Below are positions 17,242 through 25,710 of a stretch of 64,000 nucleotides of DNA, piece after piece. The notes beneath the pieces are model-generated. The model did not search any database. It was not told where the DNA came from and saw nothing but the letters and a program-made list of their open reading frames with translations. A program made the position numbers and the translations under genes. Within the stretch, counting starts at the first letter, position 1; every line of letters begins with the position of its first letter. The stretch comes from JACXVD01 sp020446665 (GTDB taxonomy: Bacteria > Pseudomonadota > Alphaproteobacteria > Sphingomonadales > Sphingomonadaceae): NCBI GenBank assembly GCA_041396905.1, contig JAWKXQ010000012.1:1-64000 (forward strand), written 5' to 3'.

Positions 17242-20200
17242 TGAGCGAACAGACAGGCATCACTTTCACCGGGGATGACACTACGCCAGAGCAGAAGCGC
17301 AAGCATCGCTGGTGGCGCTGGCTGGGCTATTGCCTGCTGCTGGGGGTGATCGCCATTGTCGGCGCATCGCTGCTGCTCAATTCGCCCATCGGCAAGCGGA
17401 TTGTGGCAGACCAGATCGCGCAGGTCGCGCCGGCATCGGGGCTGCGTTTTGAAGTCGGCCGGATAGATGGCGATCTGTTTGGCAAGGCCGTGCTGCATGA
17501 TGTGAAAGTGCTGGATCCCAAAGGCACGTTTCTGACCGTGCCGGAGGTCGATCTGAACTGGCGGCCCATGAACTGGTTTACCAACGGGCTGGATGTGCGC
17601 GAATTGGCGCTGCATCGCGGGATTTTGCATCGTGTGCCTGAATTGCTGCCGGGTGATCCCGATGCGCCAATCCTGCCCGATTTCGATATTCGGGTGGACC
17701 GGCTGGAGATTGACAATCTGACCATTGCCGAAGGTGTTGCCACACCCGATGCGCAGCGCGTGGACTTGCTTGCCAGCGCAGATATTCGCAGCGGGCGGCT
17801 GAAGCTGGAGGCTGATGCCATGCTGGGCCGCGAAGACCGGCTGGCCTTGCTGCTCGATGCAGAACCAGACGGGGACCAGTTCGATTTTGATCTGGATGTG
17901 GCGGCACCCCGGGGCGGGGTGATCGGCGGGCTGGCGGGCACACAGGCGGGCTACACGGCCCGCGCAAAAGGGGACGGAACCTGGCAGAACTGGAACGGAA
18001 AGCTGCTGGTCCGCCGGGATGCGCGCAATTTTGCTGCCATGAAGCTGTCAAACCGGGCCGGGCGCTATGGCGCCGTGGGGCAGCTTTACCCGTCGCCGCC
18101 GCTCAGCGGTCTGCCGGCGCGGGCGCTGGGGCAGGCTGTTTCGCTCGCGACGTTCGTTACGTTGGAAGACAGCATTGTTTCGGGGCAGATGGCCCTGCGT
18201 GGCGGCGGGATAGAGGGCGAAGGGTTCGGCGCGGTTGATCTGGCAGACAACCGCTTTGACGATATGCGTGTAACCGCGCGGCTGCGGGACCCGGCGCTGT
18301 TTGGTGACGCCTTGGCATTGCAAGGCGCAAAGCTGGCGGCAACGCTGGATGGTCCTTTCCGTGATCTCTCGGTCGAACATGTGCTGGTGGCAGACCGGCT
18401 GAATGCTGGCGCCATCGCGGCAGAGCGTCTGGCCCAGCAAGGGACGGCGCGCTTCGATGGCGCGCGCTGGACATTGCCTGTCAGCCTCACAACTGATCGC
18501 ATTGTAACCGGTCAGGCCCGCATCGATCCGCGGCTTGTGGGGGGCAAAGTGACCGGGATAATAACCTATGCCGGATCGCGCCTTTACTCTGACGGTCTGG
18601 CGATAAGCCTGCCCGATGCCAGCGCGCGCCTTGCCTTGGCAGGCGATACGGCGCGCGGCGGCTATGCGCTGGCTGGGCCAGTAAAGATCAATGACTTTGC
18701 TGTGCCGGATATGGGGATGGCGCAGGGGCAGGGCGATATAGTGCTCAGCTTTGGCAATGCCCCGTGGAAGCTTCAGGCGCGGTTTGATGCCCGTATGCCG
18801 CGGGTCACCAATGCGACCCTTGCCAATCTTGCCGGTGAAGCGCTGCTGTTCCGGGGCGCGCTTGCTTTTGGTGGGGCGCAGCCACTGCAGCTGGACAAGG
18901 TGGTTCTGGCAGGCAGCAAGCTGAGCCTGCTGTTCGATGGCACAGTGGCGCCGGGGCGCACATCTATCGCCGGAACCGGCAAGCATATTGATTATGGCAG
19001 CTTCGCAGTGGAGGCTGCGCTGGCAGAAGGAGGGCCGGAAGCAGTGCTGGTCTTTGCTGATCCCTATCCCGCTGCCGGGCTGAAAGATGTGCGGCTTGCC
19101 ATCGCCCCCAGCCAGGATGGTTTTGCGATTGATACACGGGGCCAGTCGCTGCTGGGTCCGTTTGAGGGGCGGCTCGGCCTGCTGATGCCTTCGGGCGGTC
19201 CGACAAGGATCGCGGTGCAGGAATTTGAAGTCTGGCAAACCGATATTTCCGGCACGCTGACTCTGGCCGAGCGCGGCGTTGCCGGTGCGTTGGCGTTATC
19301 AGGTGGCGGGCTGGACGGCACCATTCTGTTTGATCCACGGGCTGATGAACAGGCGATCGACCTGGCGCTGCAGGCGCGCAACGCCCGGTTTGGGGGCGAA
19401 ACGCCGCTCACCATTGCACGCGCCAATGTGGAAGGGCAGGCGCTGCTGCGCGCAGGCAGCAGCACGATCAGGGGCAATGCTCTGGTGGAGGGGCTGGGCT
19501 ATGGTCGGCTGTTCCTGGGCCGCGTGGCCGCAAGGGCAGATTTGACCGATGGCACTGGCAAGGCAATGCTCTCGCTCGCCGGGCGGCGGGGCAGCCGCTT
19601 CAACCTGCAAGCCGATGCAGGGATCGCACCGGATCGGATCAGCCTGATTGCGCGCGGCGATTTTGCCGGAAAGGCGATTGCCATGCCGCGCCGGGCGCTG
19701 CTTTCCAAACAAGCGGATGGCAGCTGGAATCTGCAACGCACTCAGCTTTCCTATGGCAAGGGGGTGACGCTGGCACAGGGCAGTTTTGGCGCTGGTGCAA
19801 CGCAGCTGCAGCTCCAGCTTGCCCAGATGCCGCTGTCGCTGATTGACCTTGCCAGTGCCGATGTCGGGCTGGGCGGGACCATGTCTGGCGAAGTGGAGTT
19901 TGCGCGCCGGGCGGATCGGCCATTGACGGGCAATGCGCGGGTGAAAGTGGACGGGCTGACGCGTTCCGGGCTTGTCCTGACATCGCGTCCGGTGGACCTC
20001 GCTTTGGTGGCGCAATTGCGCGAAGACCGGCTGGAGACGCGCGCAGTGATCGCTGAAACCGGCGCACAGCGGGGCCGGGTACAGGCGCGCATCACCGATT
20101 TGCCCCGGCTTGGCTCGCTCTATGAACGGCTGGAGGCAGGCGCGCTGCTCGGCCAGCTGCGCTATAAGGGGCCGGCAGACGCACTCTGGCGGCTGACTGC

Positions 20201-21431
20201 GGTTGAAGCCTTTGACCTGACCGGCACATTGTCCGCCGCCGCCAATGTTACCGGCTCGCTGGCCAATCCGCAGGTGCGCGGTTCAGTTGCCAGCGATGAT
20301 CTGCGGGTGCGCAGCGGGCTATCCGGCACCGATATCCGCGATGTCAGCGCGCGTGGCACCTTTGCCGGATCGCGCCTGCGGCTCACCCGCTTTGCCGGTA
20401 CGGCCCGCAATGGCGGCAGTGTCAGCGGCAGCGGCTTTGTCGATCTGGCCGGAATGAGCCCGACGCGCGGCCCATCGCTTGACCTCAGAATAGCAGCCAG
20501 AAAAGCCGCCTTGCTTGATGCAGCGGGGTTGAAGGCGACGGTGACCGGGCCCTTGCGGATCATGTCCGATGGTGTGGGCGGCACAATTGCCGGGCGGCTC
20601 GCGATCAACCGGGCCAGCTGGAAGCTGGGTACTGCGGCAGAGGCGGCGCAATTGCCCGATATCAAAACGCGCGAGATCAATGCCCCGGCAGACATCGCAG
20701 CGCCCGGCCCGCGCGGTGCGCCCTGGCGTTATCTGATTGATGCCCGTGCGCCGTCCCGGGTCGATGTTGATGGCATGGGTCTCGACAGCGAGTGGAAGGC
20801 GGATATCCACCTGCGCGGCACCACCAGCGATCCGCGCATTGGCGGCGAAGCAGAAGTGCTGCGCGGGGATTATACATTCGCTGGCACACGGTTCGAGCTG
20901 TCGCGCGGGCGCATACTCTTTGACCAGAACGGCCCGATTGACCCGCAGCTGGACATCCTCGCGCAAAGCAAGCGTGATGGGCTGGACGTGAATGTAACTG
21001 TGAAGGGCAGCGCCTTGCAGCCGGAAATCACTTTTGGTTCGACACCCGCCTTGCCCGAAGAGGAAATTCTGGCGCGCTTGCTGTTTGGCGGCTCCATCAC
21101 AGAGCTTTCCGCCACCGATGCGCTGCAGCTTGGCACGGCTCTGGCCAGCCTGCGCGGGGGCGGGGGGCTGGACCCGATCAACAAATTGCGCAGCGCCATC
21201 GGGCTGGACCGGTTGCGCATTGTCGGGGCCGATCCGGCGCTGGGCCGGGGTACCGGTGTGGCGTTGGGCAAGAATATCGGGCGGCGTTTCTATGCCGAGC
21301 TGATTACCGACGGGCGCGGCTATAGCGCGACCGAATTGGAATTCCGCATCACCAGCTGGCTCTCGCTGCTCAGCAGTGTTTCCACTGTGGGGCGCGAGAG
21401 CGTCGTGCTGGAAGCAAGCAAGGATTACTGA
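17241..21431 (+). CDS. tamB: Translocation and assembly module protein TamB (AsmA-like, DUF490)
   Basis: A 1,396-aa inner-membrane-anchored protein with a large beta-rich periplasmic part thought to bridge to TamA. A membrane helix lies near residues 33-50 (WLGYCLLLGVIAIVGASLLL). The bulk is repetitive beta-strand sequence of the AsmA-like groove type, and the C-terminal DUF490 domain covers roughly the last 350 residues (LRGDYTFAGTRFELSRGRILFD, LPEEEILARLLFGGS). It begins 1 nt inside the tamA stop, so the two are translationally coupled. It ends 6 nt from the convergent lysozyme gene. Confidence 0.93.
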   Translation: MSEQTGITFTGDDTTPEQKRKHRWWRWLGYCLLLGVIAIVGASLLLNSPIGKRIVADQIAQVAPASGLRFEVGRIDGDLFGKAVLHDVKVLDPKGTFLTVPEVDLNWRPMNWFTNGLDVRELALHRGILHRVPELLPGDPDAPILPDFDIRVDRLEIDNLTIAEGVATPDAQRVDLLASADIRSGRLKLEADAMLGREDRLALLLDAEPDGDQFDFDLDVAAPRGGVIGGLAGTQAGYTARAKGDGTWQNWNGKLLVRRDARNFAAMKLSNRAGRYGAVGQLYPSPPLSGLPARALGQAVSLATFVTLEDSIVSGQMALRGGGIEGEGFGAVDLADNRFDDMRVTARLRDPALFGDALALQGAKLAATLDGPFRDLSVEHVLVADRLNAGAIAAERLAQQGTARFDGARWTLPVSLTTDRIVTGQARIDPRLVGGKVTGIITYAGSRLYSDGLAISLPDASARLALAGDTARGGYALAGPVKINDFAVPDMGMAQGQGDIVLSFGNAPWKLQARFDARMPRVTNATLANLAGEALLFRGALAFGGAQPLQLDKVVLAGSKLSLLFDGTVAPGRTSIAGTGKHIDYGSFAVEAALAEGGPEAVLVFADPYPAAGLKDVRLAIAPSQDGFAIDTRGQSLLGPFEGRLGLLMPSGGPTRIAVQEFEVWQTDISGTLTLAERGVAGALALSGGGLDGTILFDPRADEQAIDLALQARNARFGGETPLTIARANVEGQALLRAGSSTIRGNALVEGLGYGRLFLGRVAARADLTDGTGKAMLSLAGRRGSRFNLQADAGIAPDRISLIARGDFAGKAIAMPRRALLSKQADGSWNLQRTQLSYGKGVTLAQGSFGAGATQLQLQLAQMPLSLIDLASADVGLGGTMSGEVEFARRADRPLTGNARVKVDGLTRSGLVLTSRPVDLALVAQLREDRLETRAVIAETGAQRGRVQARITDLPRLGSLYERLEAGALLGQLRYKGPADALWRLTAVEAFDLTGTLSAAANVTGSLANPQVRGSVASDDLRVRSGLSGTDIRDVSARGTFAGSRLRLTRFAGTARNGGSVSGSGFVDLAGMSPTRGPSLDLRIAARKAALLDAAGLKATVTGPLRIMSDGVGGTIAGRLAINRASWKLGTAAEAAQLPDIKTREINAPADIAAPGPRGAPWRYLIDARAPSRVDVDGMGLDSEWKADIHLRGTTSDPRIGGEAEVLRGDYTFAGTRFELSRGRILFDQNGPIDPQLDILAQSKRDGLDVNVTVKGSALQPEITFGSTPALPEEEILARLLFGGSITELSATDALQLGTALASLRGGGGLDPINKLRSAIGLDRLRIVGADPALGRGTGVALGKNIGRRFYAELITDGRGYSATELEFRITSWLSLLSSVSTVGRESVVLEASKDY

Positions 21432-21437
21432 CGGCGG

Positions 21438-21980
21438 TCAGGAACGATAAAGCCGCTCTTCCTCTGCCCGCCGCCGGACGAGACCTTTCAGTACACGGCC
21501 ACCGGCCTTGTTCCACCGGGCAAATTCCCGCGCTGCGCCTTCGTAATCGCCCGCAATATGCTTGCGGGTCAGCGTTGCGCGATGGATTGCGCCGGTATTG
21601 TAGTGAAAGCTGACCATGGCATCGAACTGGTTCTGGCTGGTCGGAGCATCGCCCAGCGCGCGGGCGACATCGGCGGAGTAGCGGGCAAGGTCGCGCTCCA
21701 GCCGTGCATCGCACTCTGCCTGGGTCCACACCGTGCCGGGGCCGATCCCCTGGCCCGTCGCGCCCCAGCCAATCGTCCAGGGCGCGCCGCCAGTGCCGGG
21801 ATCGGGATAGGCCTCTACCAGCCCGTCCGTGCGCAGGCGGGCGCAGCCTTCAAAACGCTTGATCAGGGCAATAGCTGCCGGGCCTATGCGGCAGGGCTGG
21901 GGCGTTGCCTCCGCCATCGGGGAGGTAGCCATTCGGGCAATCAATGCTTGAAGGGAGCTGAACAAAGGATGGGTGGTCAT
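21438..21980 (-). CDS. Phage-type lysozyme (glycoside hydrolase family 24)
   Basis: A 180-aa muramidase of the T4/lambdoid endolysin family. The catalytic triad pattern is present: E44 in KRFEGCARLR, D60 in YPDPGTGG and T69 in WTIGWGAT. C-terminal helices carry FDAMVSFHYNTG and GLVRRRAEEERLY, typical of GH24. No clear signal peptide is visible; the N-terminal 30 residues are weakly hydrophobic. I chose ATG 21980 (MTTHPLFSS); the longer frame runs through a terminator hairpin. No holin, spanin or other phage gene is nearby, so it is a domesticated or stranded endolysin. Confidence 0.88.
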   Translation of the reverse strand: MTTHPLFSSLQALIARMATSPMAEATPQPCRIGPAAIALIKRFEGCARLRTDGLVEAYPDPGTGGAPWTIGWGATGQGIGPGTVWTQAECDARLERDLARYSADVARALGDAPTSQNQFDAMVSFHYNTGAIHRATLTRKHIAGDYEGAAREFARWNKAGGRVLKGLVRRRAEEERLYRS

Positions 21981-22047
21981 GACAGGAGCCTCGACATTCT
22001 GGATGAAGGGCCGATCCATCTGACAAAGACAGCGCGTGTAGGAAAAT

Positions 22048-22069
22048 GGTTTTTGGGCGCCCAAAAACC
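22048..22069. repeat. 22-bp perfect palindrome
   Basis: Two 11-base half-sites (ggtttttgggc and its exact complement) meet with no spacer. It lies between the lysozyme start and the terminator at 22075-22100, directly next to that terminator's T-tract. A protein-binding dyad or a second hairpin of the terminator are both possible. Confidence 0.6.
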
Positions 22070-22196
22070 AAAAACCCCGGCAGGATTGCTCCTGCCGGGG
22101 TCTCTCGGTGATTGAGTGTCTGCCTAAGGGCAAATCGGCGCTCTGTCGAGAGCGATCAAGGTGTCATTTCAATCGGTTGCGTTGTCTGAATGAAAA
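22070..22196 (-). ncRNA. Candidate small RNA between two terminators downstream of glnA
   Basis: On the minus strand this segment starts right after the glnA terminator (22197-22225) and ends with its own strong terminator (22075-22100 plus T-tract). It contains an internal hairpin CGCTCT-CGAC-AGAGCG (22139-22154), and I see no coding frame. A hairpin-plus-terminator unit of about 100 nt looks like a bacterial small RNA, either from its own promoter or processed from glnA read-through. I find no convincing promoter, so a plain double terminator is the main alternative. Confidence 0.35.
22075..22100 (-). terminator. Rho-independent terminator (distal of two after glnA)
   Basis: A perfect 10-bp stem (CCCCGGCAGG at 22075-22084, CCTGCCGGGG at 22091-22100) with a 6-nt loop. 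On the minus strand it is followed by TTTTTGGTTTTT, a classic intrinsic terminator. It shares the core CCCCGGCAG/CTGCCGGGG with the proximal glnA terminator. Confidence 0.85.
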
Positions 22197-22225
22197 GGCC
22201 CCGGCAGATTGTCTCTGCCGGGGCC
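22197..22225 (-). terminator. Rho-independent terminator of glnA
   Basis: A perfect 12-bp stem (22197-22208 and 22214-22225) with a 5-nt loop, followed on the minus strand by CCTTTTCATT. It lies 25 nt past the glnA stop codon and reads in the glnA direction. Confidence 0.88.
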
Positions 22226-22249
22226 ATTCCGTTCAGCGATCCTGAGCAA

Positions 22250-23659
22250 TCAGGAGCTGTAATACATGTCGTATTCGACCGGGCTGGGGGTGGTTTCCCA
22301 GCGGCTCACTTCTTCCCACTTCAGTTCGGCATAGGCGTCGATCTGATCCTTGGAGAAGACATCGCCCTTGAGCAGGAATTCGTGATCCGCTTCGAGAGCT
22401 TCGAGCGCTTCACGCAAGCTGCCGCACACGGTCGGGACTTCTGCGAGTTCTGCCGGCGGCAGATCGTAGAGGTTCTTGTCCATGGCTTCGCCCGGATGGA
22501 TCTTGTTCTGGATGCCGTCGATCCCGGCCATCAGCAGGGCTGCTGCCGAGAGATAGGGGTTCGCCAGCGGATCGGGGAAGCGGAATTCAACGCGCTTCGC
22601 CTTGTCACCGGCACCATAAGGGATACGGCAGGAAGCCGAGCGGTTACGCGCCGAATAGGCGAGCAGCACAGGCGCTTCGAAGCCGGGCACCAGACGCTTG
22701 TAGCTGTTGGTGGTCGGGTTGGAGAAAGCATTGATCGCCTTGGCATGCTTGATCACGCCGCCAATGTAATAGAGGCAGGTGTCAGACAGGCCGGCATAGC
22801 CATTGCCAGCGAAAGTGTTCTTGCCGTCTTTCCAGATCGACATGTGGGTGTGCATGCCCGAGCCATTATCGGCCTTGATCGGCTTCGGCATGAAGGTTGC
22901 GGTCTTGCCATAGGCATGGGCAACCTGCTGCACGACATATTTGTAGACCTGGATGCGGTCAGCGGTGGTCACCAACTCGCCAAAGGTCATGCCCAGTTCG
23001 TGCTGCGCAGCGGCCACTTCGTGATGGTGCTTGTCCATCGGCAGGCCCATTTCGAGGCAGGTCGAAACCATTTCTGCGCGGATATCCATGCAGCTATCGA
23101 CCGGAGCGACCGGGAAATAGCCGCCCTTGGCGCGCGGGCGGTGGCCCATATTGCCGCCTTCATATTCCTTGCCGGTGTTGGTCGGCAGTTCGATATCGTC
23201 GATGGCATAGCCCGAACCGGCATAGCCGTCTTCGAAGCGGACATCGTCAAACATGAAGAATTCGGGTTCCGGGCCAACAAAGACAGTGTCGCCAATGCCG
23301 GTGCTCTTCAGATAGGCTTCAGCGCGCTTCGCGGTTGAACGCGGGTCACGCGAATAGAGCTGGCCGTCGCTGGGTTCGACAATGTCGCAGCACACAGCAA
23401 GCATCGGCGTGGCTGAGAACGGGTCGGGATAGACTGCGTCCAGATCGGGCTTCAGGATCATGTCGGATTCATTGATCGCCTTCCACCCTTCGATCGACGA
23501 ACCGTCGAACATCAGGCCGTCTTCCAGCGCGTCTTCGTCCATGACACCGGCGTGCATCTGCAGATGCTGCCACTTGCCCTTGGGATCGGTAAAGCGAAGG
23601 TCGACCCACTCGATGCCTTCGTCCTTGATCTTTTTGACGATGTCTTTTGCTGTCGTCAT
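22250..23659 (-). CDS. glnA: Glutamine synthetase type I
   Basis: Central ammonia-assimilation enzyme making glutamine from glutamate, ammonia and ATP; active as a dodecamer. The 469-aa product has GSI features: the opening MFDGSSIEGW loop, the ATP-binding region (KADNGSGMHTHMSIWKDGKN) and the adenylylation site Tyr398 in MDKNLYDLPPAE, so activity is probably controlled by GlnE-type adenylylation. ATG 23659 has a GAGGA ribosome-binding site just upstream. The PII gene lies 98 bp upstream on the same strand, a standard glnBA pair, and a strong terminator follows. Confidence 0.98.
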   Translation of the reverse strand: MTTAKDIVKKIKDEGIEWVDLRFTDPKGKWQHLQMHAGVMDEDALEDGLMFDGSSIEGWKAINESDMILKPDLDAVYPDPFSATPMLAVCCDIVEPSDGQLYSRDPRSTAKRAEAYLKSTGIGDTVFVGPEPEFFMFDDVRFEDGYAGSGYAIDDIELPTNTGKEYEGGNMGHRPRAKGGYFPVAPVDSCMDIRAEMVSTCLEMGLPMDKHHHEVAAAQHELGMTFGELVTTADRIQVYKYVVQQVAHAYGKTATFMPKPIKADNGSGMHTHMSIWKDGKNTFAGNGYAGLSDTCLYYIGGVIKHAKAINAFSNPTTNSYKRLVPGFEAPVLLAYSARNRSASCRIPYGAGDKAKRVEFRFPDPLANPYLSAAALLMAGIDGIQNKIHPGEAMDKNLYDLPPAELAEVPTVCGSLREALEALEADHEFLLKGDVFSKDQIDAYAELKWEEVSRWETTPSPVEYDMYYSS

Positions 23660-23757
23660 TGTCTTTCCTCTTGTCGGCCCCATCCTGCGGGGGATTTCAG
23701 GGCTTGGTTGAAAATCGCGCCCTCCGCCTGCCCTAGCGACGGAAGGCGTGAACGGGT

Positions 23758-24096
23758 TCAGACGGCGTCTTCGTCACGCTCGCCGGTGCGGATGCGCAGG
23801 GCGCTGTCGATCGTGGAGACGAAAATCTTGCCGTCACCAATGCGGCCGGTCTGCGAGGCCGCAGCGATGGCTTCCACCACGCGTTCGGCGATGCCATCTT
23901 CGACTACGACTTCGAGTTTTACCTTGGGCAGGAAGTCCACCACATATTCTGCGCCGCGATACAGCTCGGTATGGCCCTTCTGACGGCCAAAACCCTTGGC
24001 CTCGGTGACGGTGATGCCGGAAACGCCCACTTCGTGCAGCGCCTCTTTCACGTCATCCAGCTTGAAGGGCTTGATGATGGCTTCAATCTTTTTCAC
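23758..24096 (-). CDS. glnB: Nitrogen regulatory protein PII
   Basis: Trimeric signal protein that senses 2-oxoglutarate, ATP/ADP and, through uridylylation, glutamine. It controls GS adenylylation and nitrogen transcription. The 112-aa product has the T-loop with Tyr51 in ELYRGAEYVVDFLPKVK, the uridylylation site, and the signature KIEAIIKPFKLDDVKEAL. Position directly before glnA points to GlnB and not GlnK, which usually sits next to amtB. I looked for a sigma-54 -24/-12 site in the 257 bp upstream and did not find a good one. Confidence 0.96.
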   Translation of the reverse strand: MKKIEAIIKPFKLDDVKEALHEVGVSGITVTEAKGFGRQKGHTELYRGAEYVVDFLPKVKLEVVVEDGIAERVVEAIAAASQTGRIGDGKIFVSTIDSALRIRTGERDEDAV

Positions 24097-24313
24097 GTCG
24101 CGAACCGTCCCTGCCTGTGCGCATTGGGCCTGTCCGGCAAACCGGGCGGCACGCGCATGGAAATTTCCTCCCCGACCAACTTCAAGAATCGTGCCAAGGT
24201 GCGAGAGCGGTGGTTAGGGCATGGTGGAGAAGTGCGAAAGGGCGGAATCGCAACAATCTGTATGGCTGTGCCGATTTTACAGGCATTTTGCTGCGCACTG
24301 CAGTCGGGAAATG

Positions 24314-24351
24314 TGCCTAAAGAATCGACAGGCCTGCCTGTTTTTTAGGCA
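24314..24351 (-). terminator. Hairpin after argC, weak terminator candidate
   Basis: TGCCTAAA (24314-24321) pairs with TTTAGGCA (24344-24351), enclosing a smaller acagg/cctgt stem. It begins 3 nt beyond the argC stop in the direction of transcription. On the minus strand no T-tract follows, so it may attenuate and not fully terminate before glnB. The rest of the 24097-24313 gap presumably holds the glnBA promoter, but I cannot place it. Confidence 0.35.
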
Positions 24352-24353
24352 GA

Positions 24354-25286
24354 TCATCCGCGCGAGAGGGCAAGTCCCGTCGTCTCTGGCAGGCCAGCCA
24401 TCAGGTTGAGGCTCTGCACGGCTGCGCCGCTGGCACCCTTGCCGAGATTGTCGAGCACGGCGACCAGCCGCGCCTGTGTGCCATCGTCGCTGGCGAAGAC
24501 GTGAAGTTCCATCCCGTCCCACGGTGCGGCGCCAGCGCGCAGCAGCAATTCGCCATCGGGCTGCGCGCCCATGGTGACGATCGGGCTGGCGGCATAGAAA
24601 GCTGCCAGTGCGTCGCGCAGCGCATCGGCGCTGGCCGCACCCGGAATGGCGGAAAGCTGCAAGGGCACTTCCACCACCATGCCGCGATGGGCGTTGATGA
24701 CGGCGGGCGAGAAAACCGGCGCATGGGCCAGCCCTGCCTGAGCCTGCATTTCCGGCAGATGCTTGTGCCCCATGGCCAGGCCATAGGCGCGGAAAGCGAT
24801 CCCCTGATCATCCTCGAACCGGGCGATCAGCGCATTGCCTCCCCCGGAATAGCCCGACACGGCATTGACGGTATAGGGCCAGTCTGCGGGCAGCAATCCG
24901 ACCCGTGTCAGCGGTGCAATCAGTGCCAGAAAGCCGGTGGGGTAGCAGCCGGGATTGGCCACCCGGCTGGCATTGGCAATCGCATCGCGCCCGACCAGTT
25001 CGGGAAAACCATAGGTCCAGCCATCGGCCACGCGGTGGGCGGTGCTGGCATCGATGATGCGGGTCTTGCTGCCCTCTGCCATGGCCACGGCATCGCGCGC
25101 AGCATCGTCATGCAGGCACAGGATCGAAAAATCGGCGGCTTGATGAGCATCACGGCGGGCGGCAGGGTCCTTGCGGCTGGCATCGTCAAGGATCAGCAGT
25201 TCGAATTCGCTGCGCCCTTCCAGCCGCTCGCGAATCTCCAGCCCGGTCGTGCCCGCAGCACCATCGATGAAAACAAGGCTCGTCAT
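24354..25286 (-). CDS. argC: N-acetyl-gamma-glutamyl-phosphate reductase (type 2)
   Basis: Third step of arginine synthesis: NADPH-dependent reduction of N-acetyl-glutamyl phosphate to the semialdehyde. The 310-aa protein matches the shorter AGPR type 2 form. The nucleotide-binding start is FIDGAAGTTGLEI and the catalytic cysteine is C114 in RVANPGCYPTGFLAL. ATG 25286 follows the upstream gene's stop by 1 nt, and the longer frame lies within that gene. It is the last member of a peptidase/SH3-like/argC operon. Confidence 0.94.
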   Translation of the reverse strand: MTSLVFIDGAAGTTGLEIRERLEGRSEFELLILDDASRKDPAARRDAHQAADFSILCLHDDAARDAVAMAEGSKTRIIDASTAHRVADGWTYGFPELVGRDAIANASRVANPGCYPTGFLALIAPLTRVGLLPADWPYTVNAVSGYSGGGNALIARFEDDQGIAFRAYGLAMGHKHLPEMQAQAGLAHAPVFSPAVINAHRGMVVEVPLQLSAIPGAASADALRDALAAFYAASPIVTMGAQPDGELLLRAGAAPWDGMELHVFASDDGTQARLVAVLDNLGKGASGAAVQSLNLMAGLPETTGLALSRG

Positions 25287-25287
25287 G

Positions 25288-25686
25288 TCAGCCGACAGGG
25301 GCAAGCTGGGCGCTGCGAATATATCCGGTCGGACCTTCCGGGCCGAGGCAGCACCAGCACCAGTCGCCTGCAAAATCCAGCGCTTCGATCATGTCGCCTG
25401 CGGCCAGTTCTGCCAGAACGTCGCTCGAATCATTGTTGGAAAGCAACAGTTTGGCCCCACCAGCAGCAATCTTGCGCGGCTGAGGCACGACATAATGCGG
25501 CACCAGATAGCGGTTCGCCAGTGCAATATGCGCAATATCGCCGCGCAACGGCAGAGTGCCGGGCGCGGGCTTGGCAATCGGGCCGGACAGGGCCAGCTGG
25601 CCAGTCGGCAAGGGGTAGGCTTCGGGGGCGCTCACCTTGTTATTTTCCTGCTCTCCGAAACGAAAGACCGGGCGATTAGACGCCAT
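25288..25686 (-). CDS. SH3-like domain protein of unknown function
   Basis: A 132-aa soluble protein without signal peptide. The N-terminal half resembles a peptidase-associated segment (PLPTGQLALSGPIAKPAPGTLPLRGDIAHIALANRYLVPHYVVPQPR); the C-terminal 60 residues look like a bacterial SH3 domain (LLLSNNDSSDVLAELAAGDMIEALDFAGDWCWCCLGPEGPTGYI). ATG 25686 is preferred; an in-frame TTG at 25701 is possible. It sits 24 nt after the M17 peptidase gene and 1 nt before argC, so it is co-transcribed with both. Other SH3/NlpC-P60 proteins place this kind of domain next to a peptidase, but no catalytic domain is visible here. Confidence 0.75.
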   Translation of the reverse strand: MASNRPVFRFGEQENNKVSAPEAYPLPTGQLALSGPIAKPAPGTLPLRGDIAHIALANRYLVPHYVVPQPRKIAAGGAKLLLSNNDSSDVLAELAAGDMIEALDFAGDWCWCCLGPEGPTGYIRSAQLAPVG

Positions 25687-25710
25687 AAGACGATCAGGCA
25701 AGTTTCAGCC

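Noticed and set aside
18048..19238. 396-codon minus-strand frame inside tamB
   Set aside because: Mirror of tamB codon bias; rich in His, Arg, Gln and Cys and without any recognisable motif.
24097..24353. Sigma-54 promoter for glnB
   Set aside because: I looked for TGGCAC-N5-TTGC on the minus strand and found GTGCC and GCAA words only at wrong spacing.
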